This document shows positions 54,148 through 62,699 of a stretch of DNA of 64,000 nucleotides, in pieces. Origin of the DNA: Streptomyces sp. cf386 (lineage in GTDB: Bacteria > Actinomycetota > Actinomycetes > Streptomycetales > Streptomycetaceae); contig NZ_FNHV01000019.1 of assembly GCF_900103585.1 (NCBI RefSeq), positions 1 to 64,000 on the forward strand, written 5' to 3'. Made by a program: the position numbers and the translations under genes. Each line of letters begins with the position of its first letter. Position 1 is the first letter of the stretch. The notes beneath the pieces were generated by a model. The model searched no databases, was not told the origin of the DNA, and saw nothing but the letters and a program-made list of their open reading frames with translations.

Positions 54148-54513
54148 ATGGACGGAGTCCCTGAGCCGCACACCGGATGGACGTTCCTGACGAACCATGC
54201 CCGCGTACTGGCGGCCATCGCCGACAACCCGAACGTCCGGATCCGGAATATCGCCGCGCACTGCCGACTCACGGAACGTGCGGTTCAGAAGATCATTTCT
54301 GATCTTGAGCGGGACGGCTATCTGTCCCACACCCGCGAGGGACGCACCAACACCTACCTGATCGACCCCGACAAGGTGCTGCGTCACCCCGCCGAAGCCG
54401 GACTGCCCGTCGCCGCACTGCTCTCGCTGCTCGTGCAGGACGAGGCCGCCCGCAGCACGGTCTCCGATCAGTTGAGGGCTGCGCGTCAGCGGATGCCGAT
54501 CGACGGCGAATGA
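54148..54513 (+). CDS. Winged helix-turn-helix regulator
   Basis: 121 residues. HARVLAAIADNPNVRIRNIAAHCRLTERAVQKIISDLERDGYLSHTREGRTNTYLIDP is a MarR/ArsR-like winged helix with the wing at G-R-T-N-T-Y. The C-terminal part is helical and could dimerise. No upstream ribosome site is seen, in line with leaderless translation. It may regulate the divergent STAS-ANTAR gene and/or itself. Confidence 0.82.
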   Translation: MDGVPEPHTGWTFLTNHARVLAAIADNPNVRIRNIAAHCRLTERAVQKIISDLERDGYLSHTREGRTNTYLIDPDKVLRHPAEAGLPVAALLSLLVQDEAARSTVSDQLRAARQRMPIDGE

Positions 54514-54558
54514 GCGGTCGCCGCACCAGCTCGCGGACGCGGCACCCCTGACCGGGGC

Positions 54559-55440
54559 TCAGCAGAGCACGCGCAGCGCTCCCGGCAGGACTCTCACCGT
54601 GACCGGCAGGATCGCCTCGACCTCGCCGTCCGCGCCGTAGGGCACCTCGCGGTCGGCCTCGATGCGGATCTCCCTGCCCCGCAGGATCCGCACCTGGGGG
54701 CGGTGGACGTGGGCGCCCGTCTTGAGGTCGTTCATCAGGGCGAAGAACAGCCGGCGGGGCGCCTCACGGATCATCACCACGTCCAGCAGGCCGTCGTCCA
54801 CACGGGCATCGGGGGCGATGAGGCGGCCGGAGCCGTAATAGCCGGAGTTGGCGGCGACGACCGTGTAGCCGGTGTGCGGGTGTTCCACGCCGTCGACGGT
54901 GACCCGGTAGCGGGCCGGGCGCCAGGTGGTGACGGCGCGCAGTCCCCCGGCGTAGTAGGAGGCCGCCCCGCGCAGCAGTGTGGCGTTGTTGGCGTGGCGG
55001 TTGGCGAGTGCGTCGACGCCCGCGTACACGCTGCCGAGGACCACCGTGCGGTCGTGGACGGCCGACTCGACCTCGATGGTGTCGACGTTGCGGGGCTCGT
55101 GGTGGAGCAGCACCCGTGCGAGTGCCGTCGGGTCGGTGGGCAGGTTCAGCGCCCGGGCGAAGTCGTTGCCGCGGCCGGCCGGGACGAGGCCGAGCAGGGC
55201 GTCGGTGCCGCTGAGGGCTCCTCCGACGCCACCGGCGATCCCGTCACCGCCGACGGCGAGCACCACCCGGCCCCGCTGCCCGGCGTCCCGGGCGAGCTCC
55301 CGGGCGTGGTCCAGGCTGCGGCTGTACTCGGTCTCGAGGCCGGCCCCGGCCTCCCGCAACTGCCGGGCCACCTGCAGCAGCGCGGCCGCTGAGGCGGACC
55401 CGCCGGCCGTGGGGTTGACGATGGCGGTGAACTGTCGCAT
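54559..55440 (-). CDS. Diacylglycerol/lipid kinase (YegS/DgkB type)
   Basis: 293 residues. Kinase motifs: N-P-T-A-G-G-S at the start, RVVLAVGGDGIAGGVGGAL (G-G-D-G, nucleotide loop), LLGLVPAGRGNDFARALNLP, and a C-terminal IRIEADREVPYGADGE, where lipid kinases have the D-G-E metal residues. Members phosphorylate diacylglycerol or related lipids. It lies next to an alkyl-DHAP-synthase-like gene and a glycerol-3-phosphate dehydrogenase, so a glycerolipid pathway is likely. Confidence 0.88.
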   Translation of the reverse strand: MRQFTAIVNPTAGGSASAAALLQVARQLREAGAGLETEYSRSLDHARELARDAGQRGRVVLAVGGDGIAGGVGGALSGTDALLGLVPAGRGNDFARALNLPTDPTALARVLLHHEPRNVDTIEVESAVHDRTVVLGSVYAGVDALANRHANNATLLRGAASYYAGGLRAVTTWRPARYRVTVDGVEHPHTGYTVVAANSGYYGSGRLIAPDARVDDGLLDVVMIREAPRRLFFALMNDLKTGAHVHRPQVRILRGREIRIEADREVPYGADGEVEAILPVTVRVLPGALRVLC

Positions 55441-55538
55441 CGGTGTGCCTTTCGGGCCGACGGGAGGGCGCTGCCGGAGGCGGGGCGGCGTGAGCGGAGG
55501 GAGTGCGTGGATGCGGGGTCGGTCGAGGGTCGGCAGGA

Positions 55539-57137
55539 TCAGTCGAGGGGCAGCAGGACGCCGGGGTTGAGCAGTGCCGCCGGGTCCAGTCGGCGCTTCA
55601 CCGCGCGCAGCGCCTCGATACCCAGGGGGCCGGCCTCACGGACGTACCAGTCCCGGTGGTCGGTGCCCACGCCGTGATGATGGCTGATGGTGCCGCCCGC
55701 GGCGAGGATCGCCTCGTTGGCCGCGTGCTTGGCCTTCTCCCAGTGCGCCACCGGGTCGTCGCCCTGTGCGGAGACGACGGTGAAGTACAGCGAGGCGCCG
55801 TTCTCGTAGACGTGCGAGATGTGGCACATGATCAGGGGCGGGGTGCCGGATTCGGTGAGCGTGGTGGTGAGGGCGTCACGGACGGACGCGTACAGCTCGG
55901 GGACGCGTGACCAGAAGGCCGCCGTCTCCAGTGTCTCGGCGAACGCCCCGGCGTCCAGCAGGGAGTCCCGCAGGTAGGGGGCCGAGTAGCGGCCGTGCGC
56001 CCAGCGCTGTCCCGGTTCCTCGCCGAGCGGGGTTCCGCCGCACTCGCGCAGGACGGCGGCGGCCTTCTCCCGGCGGTGCGAGGTGTCCTCGTCCGTGCCC
56101 TCGTAGCCGGTGATCGCCATGCATCCCGTGGGCTGCTGCCCGGCGACGGCGGCGCCGATCGCGTCGGGCTGGGCGAGGCCGATCAGCGTCTCGGTCTCGT
56201 CGGACAGCCGCAGCACCGTGGGGCGCGGCCCGTCCTGGGCGAGGCGGCGCAGTGCCGCGGCGCCTTCCTCGAAGGAGGCGAAGCGCCAGCCCTCGTACAC
56301 GCATGTCTCGGGGACGGGGCGGATCCGTACCGTGACGGATGTGATGACGCCGAAGGCGCCTTCCGAGCCGAGGAGGAGCTGGCGGAGGTCCGGACCGGCT
56401 GCCGAGCGCGGGGCACGGCCGGTGTCGATGGTGCCCTCGGGGGTGGCGAGGGTCAGGCCCAGGACCATTTCGTCGAAGCGACCGTAGCCGGCGGACGCCT
56501 GGCCGCTGGAGCGGGCGGCGGCGAATCCGCCGATGGTCGCCCACTCGTAGGACTGGGGGAAGTGGCCGAGGGTGAAGCCGTGTTCGGCCAGCAGCGCCTC
56601 GGCCTGCGGGGCGCGCAGGCCCGGTTGCAGGGTGGCGGTGCGGGAGACCGGGTCGAGGGCGAGCAACTGGTCCATGCGGCGCAGGTCCAGGGCGACGAAG
56701 GGGCCCCGTCGGGCGGGGGCGAGGCCGCCGACGACGGAGGTGCCGCCGCCGAACGGGACCACGGGCAGGCCGTGCTCGGCGCAGACGCGCAAGACGGCGG
56801 CCACCTCGTCGTGGTCGGCGGGGAGGACGACGGCCGCGGGGATGTCGTCGACGTCGCCCTCACGCATCCGCAGCAGGTCGGGAGTGGACTTGCCGCGCGT
56901 GTGGCGGATCCGGGCCTCCGCGTCGAGGCGGACGTGCTCCTCACCACCCACGGCGCCGAACAGGGCCTGGCGGGCGGCGGGTTCGAGCCGCGGCTCGGGT
57001 ACGGCGACGTCCTCCAGGGCGACCGGCCCGGCGGTGCGCGGCTTGACGCCGAGCAGATCGCGCAGCAGCCCCGTGACGCTCTCGGGCAGCGGCGCCGCCT
57101 TGGCCGGGTCGCCCCAGCCGCTCCACAACATGTCCAT
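55539..57137 (-). CDS. FAD-linked alkyl-DHAP synthase-like enzyme
   Basis: 532 residues from MDMLWSGWGDPAKAAPLP; longer starts lack similarity. VAO/PCMH-fold FAD binding: AAVVLPADHDEVAAVLRVCAEHGLPVVPFGGGTSVVGGL and SYEWATIGGFAAARSSGQASAGYGRF. The C-terminal HHHGVGTDHRDWYVREAG carries the triple-His motif of alkyldihydroxyacetonephosphate synthase. AGPS swaps the acyl chain of acyl-DHAP for a fatty alcohol to form ether lipids. Bacterial homologues occur in ether-lipid clusters, but many are uncharacterised oxidases, so the reaction remains a prediction. Confidence 0.87.
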   Translation of the reverse strand: MDMLWSGWGDPAKAAPLPESVTGLLRDLLGVKPRTAGPVALEDVAVPEPRLEPAARQALFGAVGGEEHVRLDAEARIRHTRGKSTPDLLRMREGDVDDIPAAVVLPADHDEVAAVLRVCAEHGLPVVPFGGGTSVVGGLAPARRGPFVALDLRRMDQLLALDPVSRTATLQPGLRAPQAEALLAEHGFTLGHFPQSYEWATIGGFAAARSSGQASAGYGRFDEMVLGLTLATPEGTIDTGRAPRSAAGPDLRQLLLGSEGAFGVITSVTVRIRPVPETCVYEGWRFASFEEGAAALRRLAQDGPRPTVLRLSDETETLIGLAQPDAIGAAVAGQQPTGCMAITGYEGTDEDTSHRREKAAAVLRECGGTPLGEEPGQRWAHGRYSAPYLRDSLLDAGAFAETLETAAFWSRVPELYASVRDALTTTLTESGTPPLIMCHISHVYENGASLYFTVVSAQGDDPVAHWEKAKHAANEAILAAGGTISHHHGVGTDHRDWYVREAGPLGIEALRAVKRRLDPAALLNPGVLLPLD

Positions 57138-57197
57138 GGCGGTCGTCCTCACCGGTCGATTCGAGCGATGCCGTGTCCCGGACGGCCCCGCAGGCGT

Positions 57198-57216
57198 TAC
57201 ACTGTGACACATGACG
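57198..57216 (+). promoter_or_regulatory. Putative -10 box and operator at the tetR start
   Basis: TACACT (57198-57203) is followed after seven bases by the ATG at 57211, suggesting a leaderless tetR transcript. The ATG is surrounded by tgac repeats, and TGACG(57212-57216)...CGTCA is a 5-bp inverted repeat just inside the gene, which might serve autoregulation. The -35 is weak. Confidence 0.45.
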
Positions 57217-57810
57217 CCTATTCGTCACAACCACTCGGACAGCGACGCGGTGCTCGACGCGGTGCGCGACTGCGTCCTGGCCGTCGGTGTCCGCCGTACG
57301 ACACTGACCGACGTGGCCCGCCGTGCGGGTGTCTCCCGGATGACGCTGTACCGGCGCTGGCCCGATGTGCGCTCGCTGGTGGGGGACCTGATGACCCGGG
57401 AATGGGTCGCGGTGGCCACCGGGGCCATGCCCGAGCGGCGCACCGGGGCCGACGCGCGCGGCCTGATCGTCGACGGCCTGGTGGCCGGAGTGGAGGCCTT
57501 CCGGGTCCATCCCCTCTTCCGGAAGATCGTCGACGTCGATCCGGAACTGCTCCTGCCCTACGTCCTCGACCGCCGCGGTGCGAGCCAGGAGGCCCTGCTC
57601 GCGCTGCTGGGCGATGCCGTGCGCGAGGGCCACGCGGACGGGTCGGTGCGCACCGGACACGTCGAACGGCAGGCGCGCGCACTGCTGTTGATCGTCCAGT
57701 CCTTCACGCTGTCCCTGCGCACCATGACCGACGAGGACGACCCCGACCTGAGCGGCGAGGCCTTCCTCGTGGAACTGCGCAGCATCCTGGAGAGGACCCT
57801 GACGCCATGA
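57211..57810 (+). CDS. TetR-family regulator of the glycerolipid cluster
   Basis: 199 residues. DNA-binding helices: VLDAVRDCVLAVGVRRTTLTDVARRAGVSRMTLYRRWPDVRSLVGDLM. The C-terminal ligand domain is helical without assigned ligand. It is divergent from the alkyl-DHAP-synthase-like gene (74 bases) and overlaps the glpD-like gene by four bases (ATGA), so it probably controls both directions. Confidence 0.9.
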   Translation: MTPIRHNHSDSDAVLDAVRDCVLAVGVRRTTLTDVARRAGVSRMTLYRRWPDVRSLVGDLMTREWVAVATGAMPERRTGADARGLIVDGLVAGVEAFRVHPLFRKIVDVDPELLLPYVLDRRGASQEALLALLGDAVREGHADGSVRTGHVERQARALLLIVQSFTLSLRTMTDEDDPDLSGEAFLVELRSILERTLTP

Positions 57811-59399
57811 GCCCCACCCCTCCTGCCCCGGTTCCGGGATCGTCACTGTCCGCCGCCCGGCGCGCACGCGAACTGGCCGAGACCGTCGGCGGTCCGGCCG
57901 TGGACGTCCTGGTCGTCGGGCTGGGCGCGACCGGCGCCGGAGCCGCCCTGGACGCCGCCGCCCGTGGGCTGACGGTGGCCGCCGTCGACGCCCACGACCT
58001 GGCCTTCGGCACCTCCCGCTTCAGCAGCAAGCTCATCCACGGCGGGCTGCGCTATCTCGCCTCGGCGCAGCTCGACGTCGCCCATGAGAGCGCCGTCGAG
58101 CGCGGGGTGCTGATGGAGCGCACGGCACCGCATCTGGTGCGGGCCCAGCCCTTCGTGCTGCCCCTGACACCCTTGGTCTCCCGTGGCCAGTCCGCCCTGG
58201 CCTGGGCCGGATTCCGGGCCGGTGACACCCTTCGCCTCGCGGCCCGCACGGCCCGCGCCACCCTGCCCGCCCCGCGCCGGCTCTCCGCCGTGGAGACCCG
58301 GCACCTCGCCCCTTCCCTGCGCCCCCAGGGCCTGCGCGGCGGCCTGCTGTCCTGGGACGGCCGGCTCACCGACGACGCCCGTCTGGTGACCGCGATCGCC
58401 CGCACCGCCGCCGCGCGGGGTGCGCGGATCCTGACCCGGGTGAGGGTGCTGCGGCTCACCGCGTCCGGCGCGGTGATCCGTGACGAACTCACCGGCGAGG
58501 AGGGCGAGATCAGGGCACGCGTCGTGATCAACGCGTCCGGCGTCTGGGCGGGCGGCCTGGTGGACGGCATCCGGATCCGCCCTTCTCGCGGCACCCACCT
58601 CGTCCTGCGCTCCGACCACCTCGGTCCGCTGCCCGCCGGGCTGCATGTGCCGGTCCCCGGAGAGACGAACCGCTTCGTCCTCGTCCTGCCCCAGGGCGAC
58701 GGCCGCGTCTACGTCGGGCTCACCGACGAGCCCGTCGAGGGCGACATCCCCGACGTTCCGGAGGTGCCCGAGACGGACATCGGGTTCCTCCTCGACGTCC
58801 TCGGATCCGTCCTGGACGTCCCGGTCCAACGCGAGGACGTGGTCGGTGCGTTCGCGGGTCTGCGCCCGCTGCTCGACACCACGCCGGAGGCTCGGTCGGG
58901 CGCGGCGCCACGGACCGCCGACATCTCCCGGCGGCACGCGGTCCTCACCTCGTCGGAGGGCGTGATCACGGTGGTAGGCGGCAAGCTCACGACCTACCGG
59001 CGCATGGCCGAGGACGCCGTCGACGCCGCCGTCGCCACCCGCCGCATCACCGCCGGCTCCTCCCCCACCGCCTCCCTGCCCCTCGTCGGCGCCGCGTCAC
59101 GCGAGGTGCTCGCCGCCGTCCGGGCTCCGCGCCGCCTCGTCCAGCGCTACGGCACCGAGGCAGCGGCCGTCCAGGCGCTCGGCACGCATACCCCCCGGCT
59201 CGAAGAACCCGTGCTGCCGGGTCATCCCGTCACCGGCGCCGAACTGCTGTGGGCCGTACGCCACGAGGGCGCCCTGGACGAGGCCGACCTGCTGGATCGG
59301 CGCACGCGCATCGGACTGGTGCCCGCGGACCGTACGGCGGCGATGGATGTCGCACGCGGGCTGCTGGACGAGGTGTCGGCGCAGGTGGGCGAGGTGTAG
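57807..59399 (+). CDS. glpD: Glycerol-3-phosphate dehydrogenase, FAD-dependent
   Basis: 530 residues. FAD-binding Rossmann start DVLVVGLGATGAGAALDAAARGLTVAAVDA, FGTSRFSSKLIHGGLRYLA (GlpD signature with substrate residues), VVINASGVWAGGLVDGIRIRPSRGTHLVL, and GVITVVGGKLTTYRRMAEDAVDA, then the C-terminal GlpD helical cap. It oxidises sn-glycerol 3-phosphate to DHAP at the membrane, feeding electrons to quinone. DHAP is also the precursor of alkyl-DHAP, which connects it with the neighbouring AGPS-like gene. Confidence 0.93.
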   Translation: MSPTPPAPVPGSSLSAARRARELAETVGGPAVDVLVVGLGATGAGAALDAAARGLTVAAVDAHDLAFGTSRFSSKLIHGGLRYLASAQLDVAHESAVERGVLMERTAPHLVRAQPFVLPLTPLVSRGQSALAWAGFRAGDTLRLAARTARATLPAPRRLSAVETRHLAPSLRPQGLRGGLLSWDGRLTDDARLVTAIARTAAARGARILTRVRVLRLTASGAVIRDELTGEEGEIRARVVINASGVWAGGLVDGIRIRPSRGTHLVLRSDHLGPLPAGLHVPVPGETNRFVLVLPQGDGRVYVGLTDEPVEGDIPDVPEVPETDIGFLLDVLGSVLDVPVQREDVVGAFAGLRPLLDTTPEARSGAAPRTADISRRHAVLTSSEGVITVVGGKLTTYRRMAEDAVDAAVATRRITAGSSPTASLPLVGAASREVLAAVRAPRRLVQRYGTEAAAVQALGTHTPRLEEPVLPGHPVTGAELLWAVRHEGALDEADLLDRRTRIGLVPADRTAAMDVARGLLDEVSAQVGEV

Positions 59400-59459
59400 G
59401 GGCACAGGTGGGTGTGGGGCGGGGCCGCAGCCGGGCGAGGTGTGGAGCCTGCGGGTGCG

Positions 59460-60098
59460 TCAGGCCTCCGTGCGCCGGATCCGCCACACGTGGTCGTCCC
59501 GGAAGCCCTCCACGCCCTCCGGCGACACGCTCGCCCTGCGCACCGTGTCCAGCGTCTCCACGGTCCAGTCGACCTTCGGGAGCGCGAGTTCGTCGAGGAC
59601 GCCCCGCTGCGTCGGGAACTCCGCCTCGAAGGGCGGCTCGGTCTGCCAGGACGGCCAGTTGGCGTGCATGACGATCAGCAGAGTCCCGCCCGGGGCGACC
59701 GCGGCCGCGGCCTGGCGCAGCACCCGCTGCTGGTCCAAGGGGACCGGCGACTGCAGATACTGAGCGTTCACCAGGTCGAATGAGCCCTCGGGGAACGACT
59801 CCCCCAGCACATGCCGTTCCCAGACCGTACGGTCGCTCACCCCGGCCTCGGCGGCGTGCAGCGCCGCACGCTCCAGTGCCGTGTGCGAGATGTCGACGCC
59901 GGTGGCCCTCCAACCCCGCGTGGTGAGCCACACCGCGTCGGCCCCTTCGCCGCATCCGAGGTCGAGCGCGCTGCCCGGCCGAAGGTCAGCGGCCTCGCGC
60001 ACGAGCAGCGCGTTGGGGCGGCCACTCCACACAGGGCCGCCGTCCCGGTAGCGGGCCTCCCAGAACTCGGCGGCCCTCAGGGCGGGGGTCTCGGTCAT
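59460..60098 (-). CDS. Class I SAM-dependent methyltransferase
   Basis: 212 residues from MTETPALRAAEFWEARYRDG. SAM-binding motif I is ALDLGCGEGADAVWLTTRGW; motif II/post-I is ATGVDISHTALERAALHAAEAG, followed by FDLVNAQYLQSP. The opening FWxxRY and GRPNALLVREA resemble TehB/thiopurine methyltransferase-like proteins. Substrate unknown. It converges on the glpD gene. Confidence 0.88.
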   Translation of the reverse strand: MTETPALRAAEFWEARYRDGGPVWSGRPNALLVREAADLRPGSALDLGCGEGADAVWLTTRGWRATGVDISHTALERAALHAAEAGVSDRTVWERHVLGESFPEGSFDLVNAQYLQSPVPLDQQRVLRQAAAAVAPGGTLLIVMHANWPSWQTEPPFEAEFPTQRGVLDELALPKVDWTVETLDTVRRASVSPEGVEGFRDDHVWRIRRTEA

Positions 60099-60249
60099 GG
60101 TGCCTCCTGGAGTGCGCGGGTGGGTGATGTGCAGGGACTCGGACGATCGCGGGATGCCTGCCCGTCCGCCGTAAGAAGCCTGCAGGACGCCTCGGAGGGG
60201 GTCCAAGGTTGTTTGCCGGTTCGGCAAAGGTCCCGGTCGACACCATCGG

Positions 60250-60271
60250 GCGACCGAGCGACCGAGCGACC
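60250..60271. repeat. Tandem 8-bp repeat
   Basis: gcgaccga occurs twice, followed by gcgacc, in the divergent gap between the methyltransferase and F420-reductase-like genes. Simple slippage repeat; regulatory role unknown. Confidence 0.75.
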
Positions 60272-60351
60272 AAAGGACTACGACCTTGGAGCCGGTCCAC
60301 CTGGGCCCGCGGTCCGATTCGGCGAGCGGCGGCCGCGGTTAGCGTCGCAGC

Positions 60352-60978
60352 ATGCGTATAGGACTTCTCGGCACCGGCAATGTCGCACGAGCACTGGCCC
60401 ATGGTTGGAGCGCCGCGGGGCACGACGTGCTCCTCGGCTCACGCAACCCGAAGGAACGGACGGATCTCGGTCTCCCCGTGGCAGACCTGAGCGAGACGGC
60501 TGCCCACGCGGAGGTACTGGTCAACGCCACCCCTGGGGACGTCTCCGTGGAACTGCTGCGGTCCATCGGGGCGCCGGCGCTGGCCGGCACCTTGCTGATC
60601 GACGTCGGGGTCGGCCTCTCCGACGACTTCACCGAGCTCTCGCACCCCAACAGCAGCCTGGGCGAACAGATCCAGGAGGCGTTTCCCCTGACCCCCGTCG
60701 TCAAGACGCTGTGCACCATGGACTCCACGGTGATGATCGCGCCGGACAGTCTCGACGGTCCCAGCACCGTCTTCCTCTCCGGCGACGACGCCGAGGCCAA
60801 GCGGACCACCGGCCGGCTGCTCGCCGACCTCGGCTGGCCGCCGTCGTCCCAGCTGGACATCGGCGGCATCACCACGGCACGCGGGCAGGAGCACTTCGCC
60901 CTGCTCTTCATCGGCATCGCGGGCGGTCTGGGGAACCACGCGTTCAACGTCAAGGTGGTCACGCAAGCCGCGGACTAG
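60352..60978 (+). CDS. NADPH-dependent F420 reductase-like protein
   Basis: 208 residues. N-terminal dinucleotide fold MRIGLLGTGNVARALAHGWSAAGHDVLLGSRNP (G-x-G-x-x-A plus the S-R NADPH 2'-phosphate site). The F420_oxidored domain continues with VLVNATPGDVSVELLRS, LIDVGVGL, and a C-terminal helical region (HFALLFIGIAGGLGNHAFNVKVV). Members transfer hydride between NADPH and F420 or act on other cofactors. It is monocistronic. Confidence 0.82.
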   Translation: MRIGLLGTGNVARALAHGWSAAGHDVLLGSRNPKERTDLGLPVADLSETAAHAEVLVNATPGDVSVELLRSIGAPALAGTLLIDVGVGLSDDFTELSHPNSSLGEQIQEAFPLTPVVKTLCTMDSTVMIAPDSLDGPSTVFLSGDDAEAKRTTGRLLADLGWPPSSQLDIGGITTARGQEHFALLFIGIAGGLGNHAFNVKVVTQAAD

Positions 60979-61020
60979 AGGTTGCCGCACAACGACGACC
61001 ACCGGACGCGCGTGGCGAGT

Positions 61021-61812
61021 TCACGCCCCCGGTGCCTCCAGCCAGAAGCCCGCCCGGGTCCGCCAGAGGTCGAGCAGTGCCGTGTCGCCCTCTGTCACGA
61101 CGGTGGGTGCGGGGCGCCGGTAGAGGAACAGGAGCAGGTCCGTCACCGGGCCGCAGGCCGTCGCGGTCGCGTCACTGGTCCCGGCGCGCCAGACGGGCCG
61201 TTCGCCGGTGAGGTCGACGAGCCAGTCTCCCTCGTCGCTCGCCTCGAAGTGGAGCGTACGGTCGGGGCCGAGCAGGTCTGGTAGGTCCGGCCCGGGCTCG
61301 AACGCCTCGGGGAAGGTCGAGTACTCCAGCCATTCCTCGATCGCGTCGACGGCCAGGTCGGCCGCCAGCGCGAACTCCGCTCCGGCCGTCCGGGCCGCGT
61401 CGGCGCGGTGCACGACGGTCTCGTAGGTCATGCGTCGCGCCCAGAACGTCACCGGCGCCGACCGTTCCTCGGAGGGGTTCCAGGCCTGTGCGTCGGGACC
61501 GGCGGCGCGCAGGGCGGCGCTGAGCCGTGCGGCGCCCTCGATGAGCCAGGGGATCAGGAACGCCTCGTCCTCGTGGGCGTACGCCGACAGGTCGTTCACC
61601 AGGTCGTCCGGGATGGGACCGGCGGCCCGGGTCCGTACGATCTCCTCGGCCCAGCGGTGGTCGCCGCCCACGTGCCGCAGCAGTTGGCCGAGGTTCCAGC
61701 CGGGGCAGGAGAGCACCGGCGCGGTCATGTCCGTGCCCCGTACGTGAGTGGTGAGCCGTTCGGTCTGGTTGACGATCTCGTTGCAGTAGCGGCCGAAGGT
61801 CAGCGAGGTCAT
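61021..61812 (-). CDS. Maleylpyruvate isomerase-type mycothiol-dependent enzyme
   Basis: 263 residues. The DinB-like MDMPI N-terminal domain is clear: CNEIVNQTERLTTHV, VLSCPGWNLGQLLRHVGGDHRWAEEIV (His of the metal site), and TYETVVHRADAARTAGAEFALAADLAVDAIEEWLE (H-R-x-D motif). The C-terminal MDMPI_C domain ends FLYRRPAPTVVTEGDTALLDLW. In actinomycetes these use mycothiol as cofactor. Substrate not predictable. Confidence 0.88.
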   Translation of the reverse strand: MTSLTFGRYCNEIVNQTERLTTHVRGTDMTAPVLSCPGWNLGQLLRHVGGDHRWAEEIVRTRAAGPIPDDLVNDLSAYAHEDEAFLIPWLIEGAARLSAALRAAGPDAQAWNPSEERSAPVTFWARRMTYETVVHRADAARTAGAEFALAADLAVDAIEEWLEYSTFPEAFEPGPDLPDLLGPDRTLHFEASDEGDWLVDLTGERPVWRAGTSDATATACGPVTDLLLFLYRRPAPTVVTEGDTALLDLWRTRAGFWLEAPGA

Positions 61813-61915
61813 CGCCTCATGATGCCGCAGGGCAGCGCTCCGCCCTGTCAGTGGCCTCGGATACTGTGTGCCGTCTGAGCAAGATCAGAAAACAGGATCG
61901 GGTGGGGAGATCACG

Positions 61916-62632
61916 ATGCTGGTGGGGGCAGGGCGGGCACGTCGAAGACTGGCCCAGGCGGCTTTGCTGGCCGGGGTGCTGACGGGCTGTTCGGGGGCGG
62001 CCGAGGACGACACGAAGACCTCGGCCAGTGCTTCGGCGGCGGCAGAAGCGGGCGGTGCGAGCGATACGGCGGTCAAGAGCGGCGGCACCATCGGCGCCGC
62101 CGGGTCGGCCTGTGAGCTGCCCGTCACCTTCGACATCGCCGAGGACTGGGAGGCGGAGGCCATCGACAACGGGGCGGCCGAGGAGAAGGCGGCCGACGGT
62201 GCCGACGCCTCCGCCGATCCCGAGGAGGCCGAGCTGGCCCAGGAGATCGCCGACGCGATCCTGTACCAGGGCCCGGTCGCGGCCGCGTGTGAGGTCGACG
62301 CCAAGCCGGCGGGGAACATCGGCTTCCTGCGCGTCTGGACGGGCAAGCCGGGCGACGACGACGCACGCGCCGTACTGGAGGCCTTCGTGGCGGCGGAGAA
62401 CAACACGAGCAAGGCCGAGTACAGCCCGTTCAAGGCGGGCGACGTCTCCGGTGTCGAGGTGAAGTACCTCTTCACGAGCGAGCTCCTAGAGGAGACGAAG
62501 GAGGAGACCGCACTGGCCGTCACCACCGAGAAGGGGCCGGTCGTCATTCACCTCGGCGGAATGGACACCGAGGAGCACCGGGAGATGCGTCCGGCGTATG
62601 AACTCGCCAAGCGGACCCTGCGCATCGGCTGA
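61916..62632 (+). CDS. Secreted lipoprotein of unknown function
   Basis: 238 residues. RRRLAQAALLAGVLTGC is a lipoprotein signal with lipobox L-T-G-C. A low-complexity Ala/Ser/Gly linker follows, then a ~170-residue domain with two cysteines (ACELP, ACEVD) and a lipoprotein-LpqN-like ending (HREMRPAYELAKRTLRI). GGGGAG precedes the ATG at 61916. No known activity. Confidence 0.8.
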   Translation: MLVGAGRARRRLAQAALLAGVLTGCSGAAEDDTKTSASASAAAEAGGASDTAVKSGGTIGAAGSACELPVTFDIAEDWEAEAIDNGAAEEKAADGADASADPEEAELAQEIADAILYQGPVAAACEVDAKPAGNIGFLRVWTGKPGDDDARAVLEAFVAAENNTSKAEYSPFKAGDVSGVEVKYLFTSELLEETKEETALAVTTEKGPVVIHLGGMDTEEHREMRPAYELAKRTLRIG

Positions 62633-62647
62633 GCAGTCGGTGCAGGT

Positions 62648-62685
62648 GTGTCCGGCGCGGGCGGAGAGTGCGCCGCGCCGGACAC
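62648..62685. terminator. Bidirectional terminator hairpin
   Basis: gtgtccggcgcgg and ccgcgccggacac form a strong stem, extended by gcg/cgc around the loop, between two converging genes (stops at 62632 and 62700). Suited to terminate both transcripts. Confidence 0.8.
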
Positions 62686-62699
62686 CTCCCCGGGGCCGG

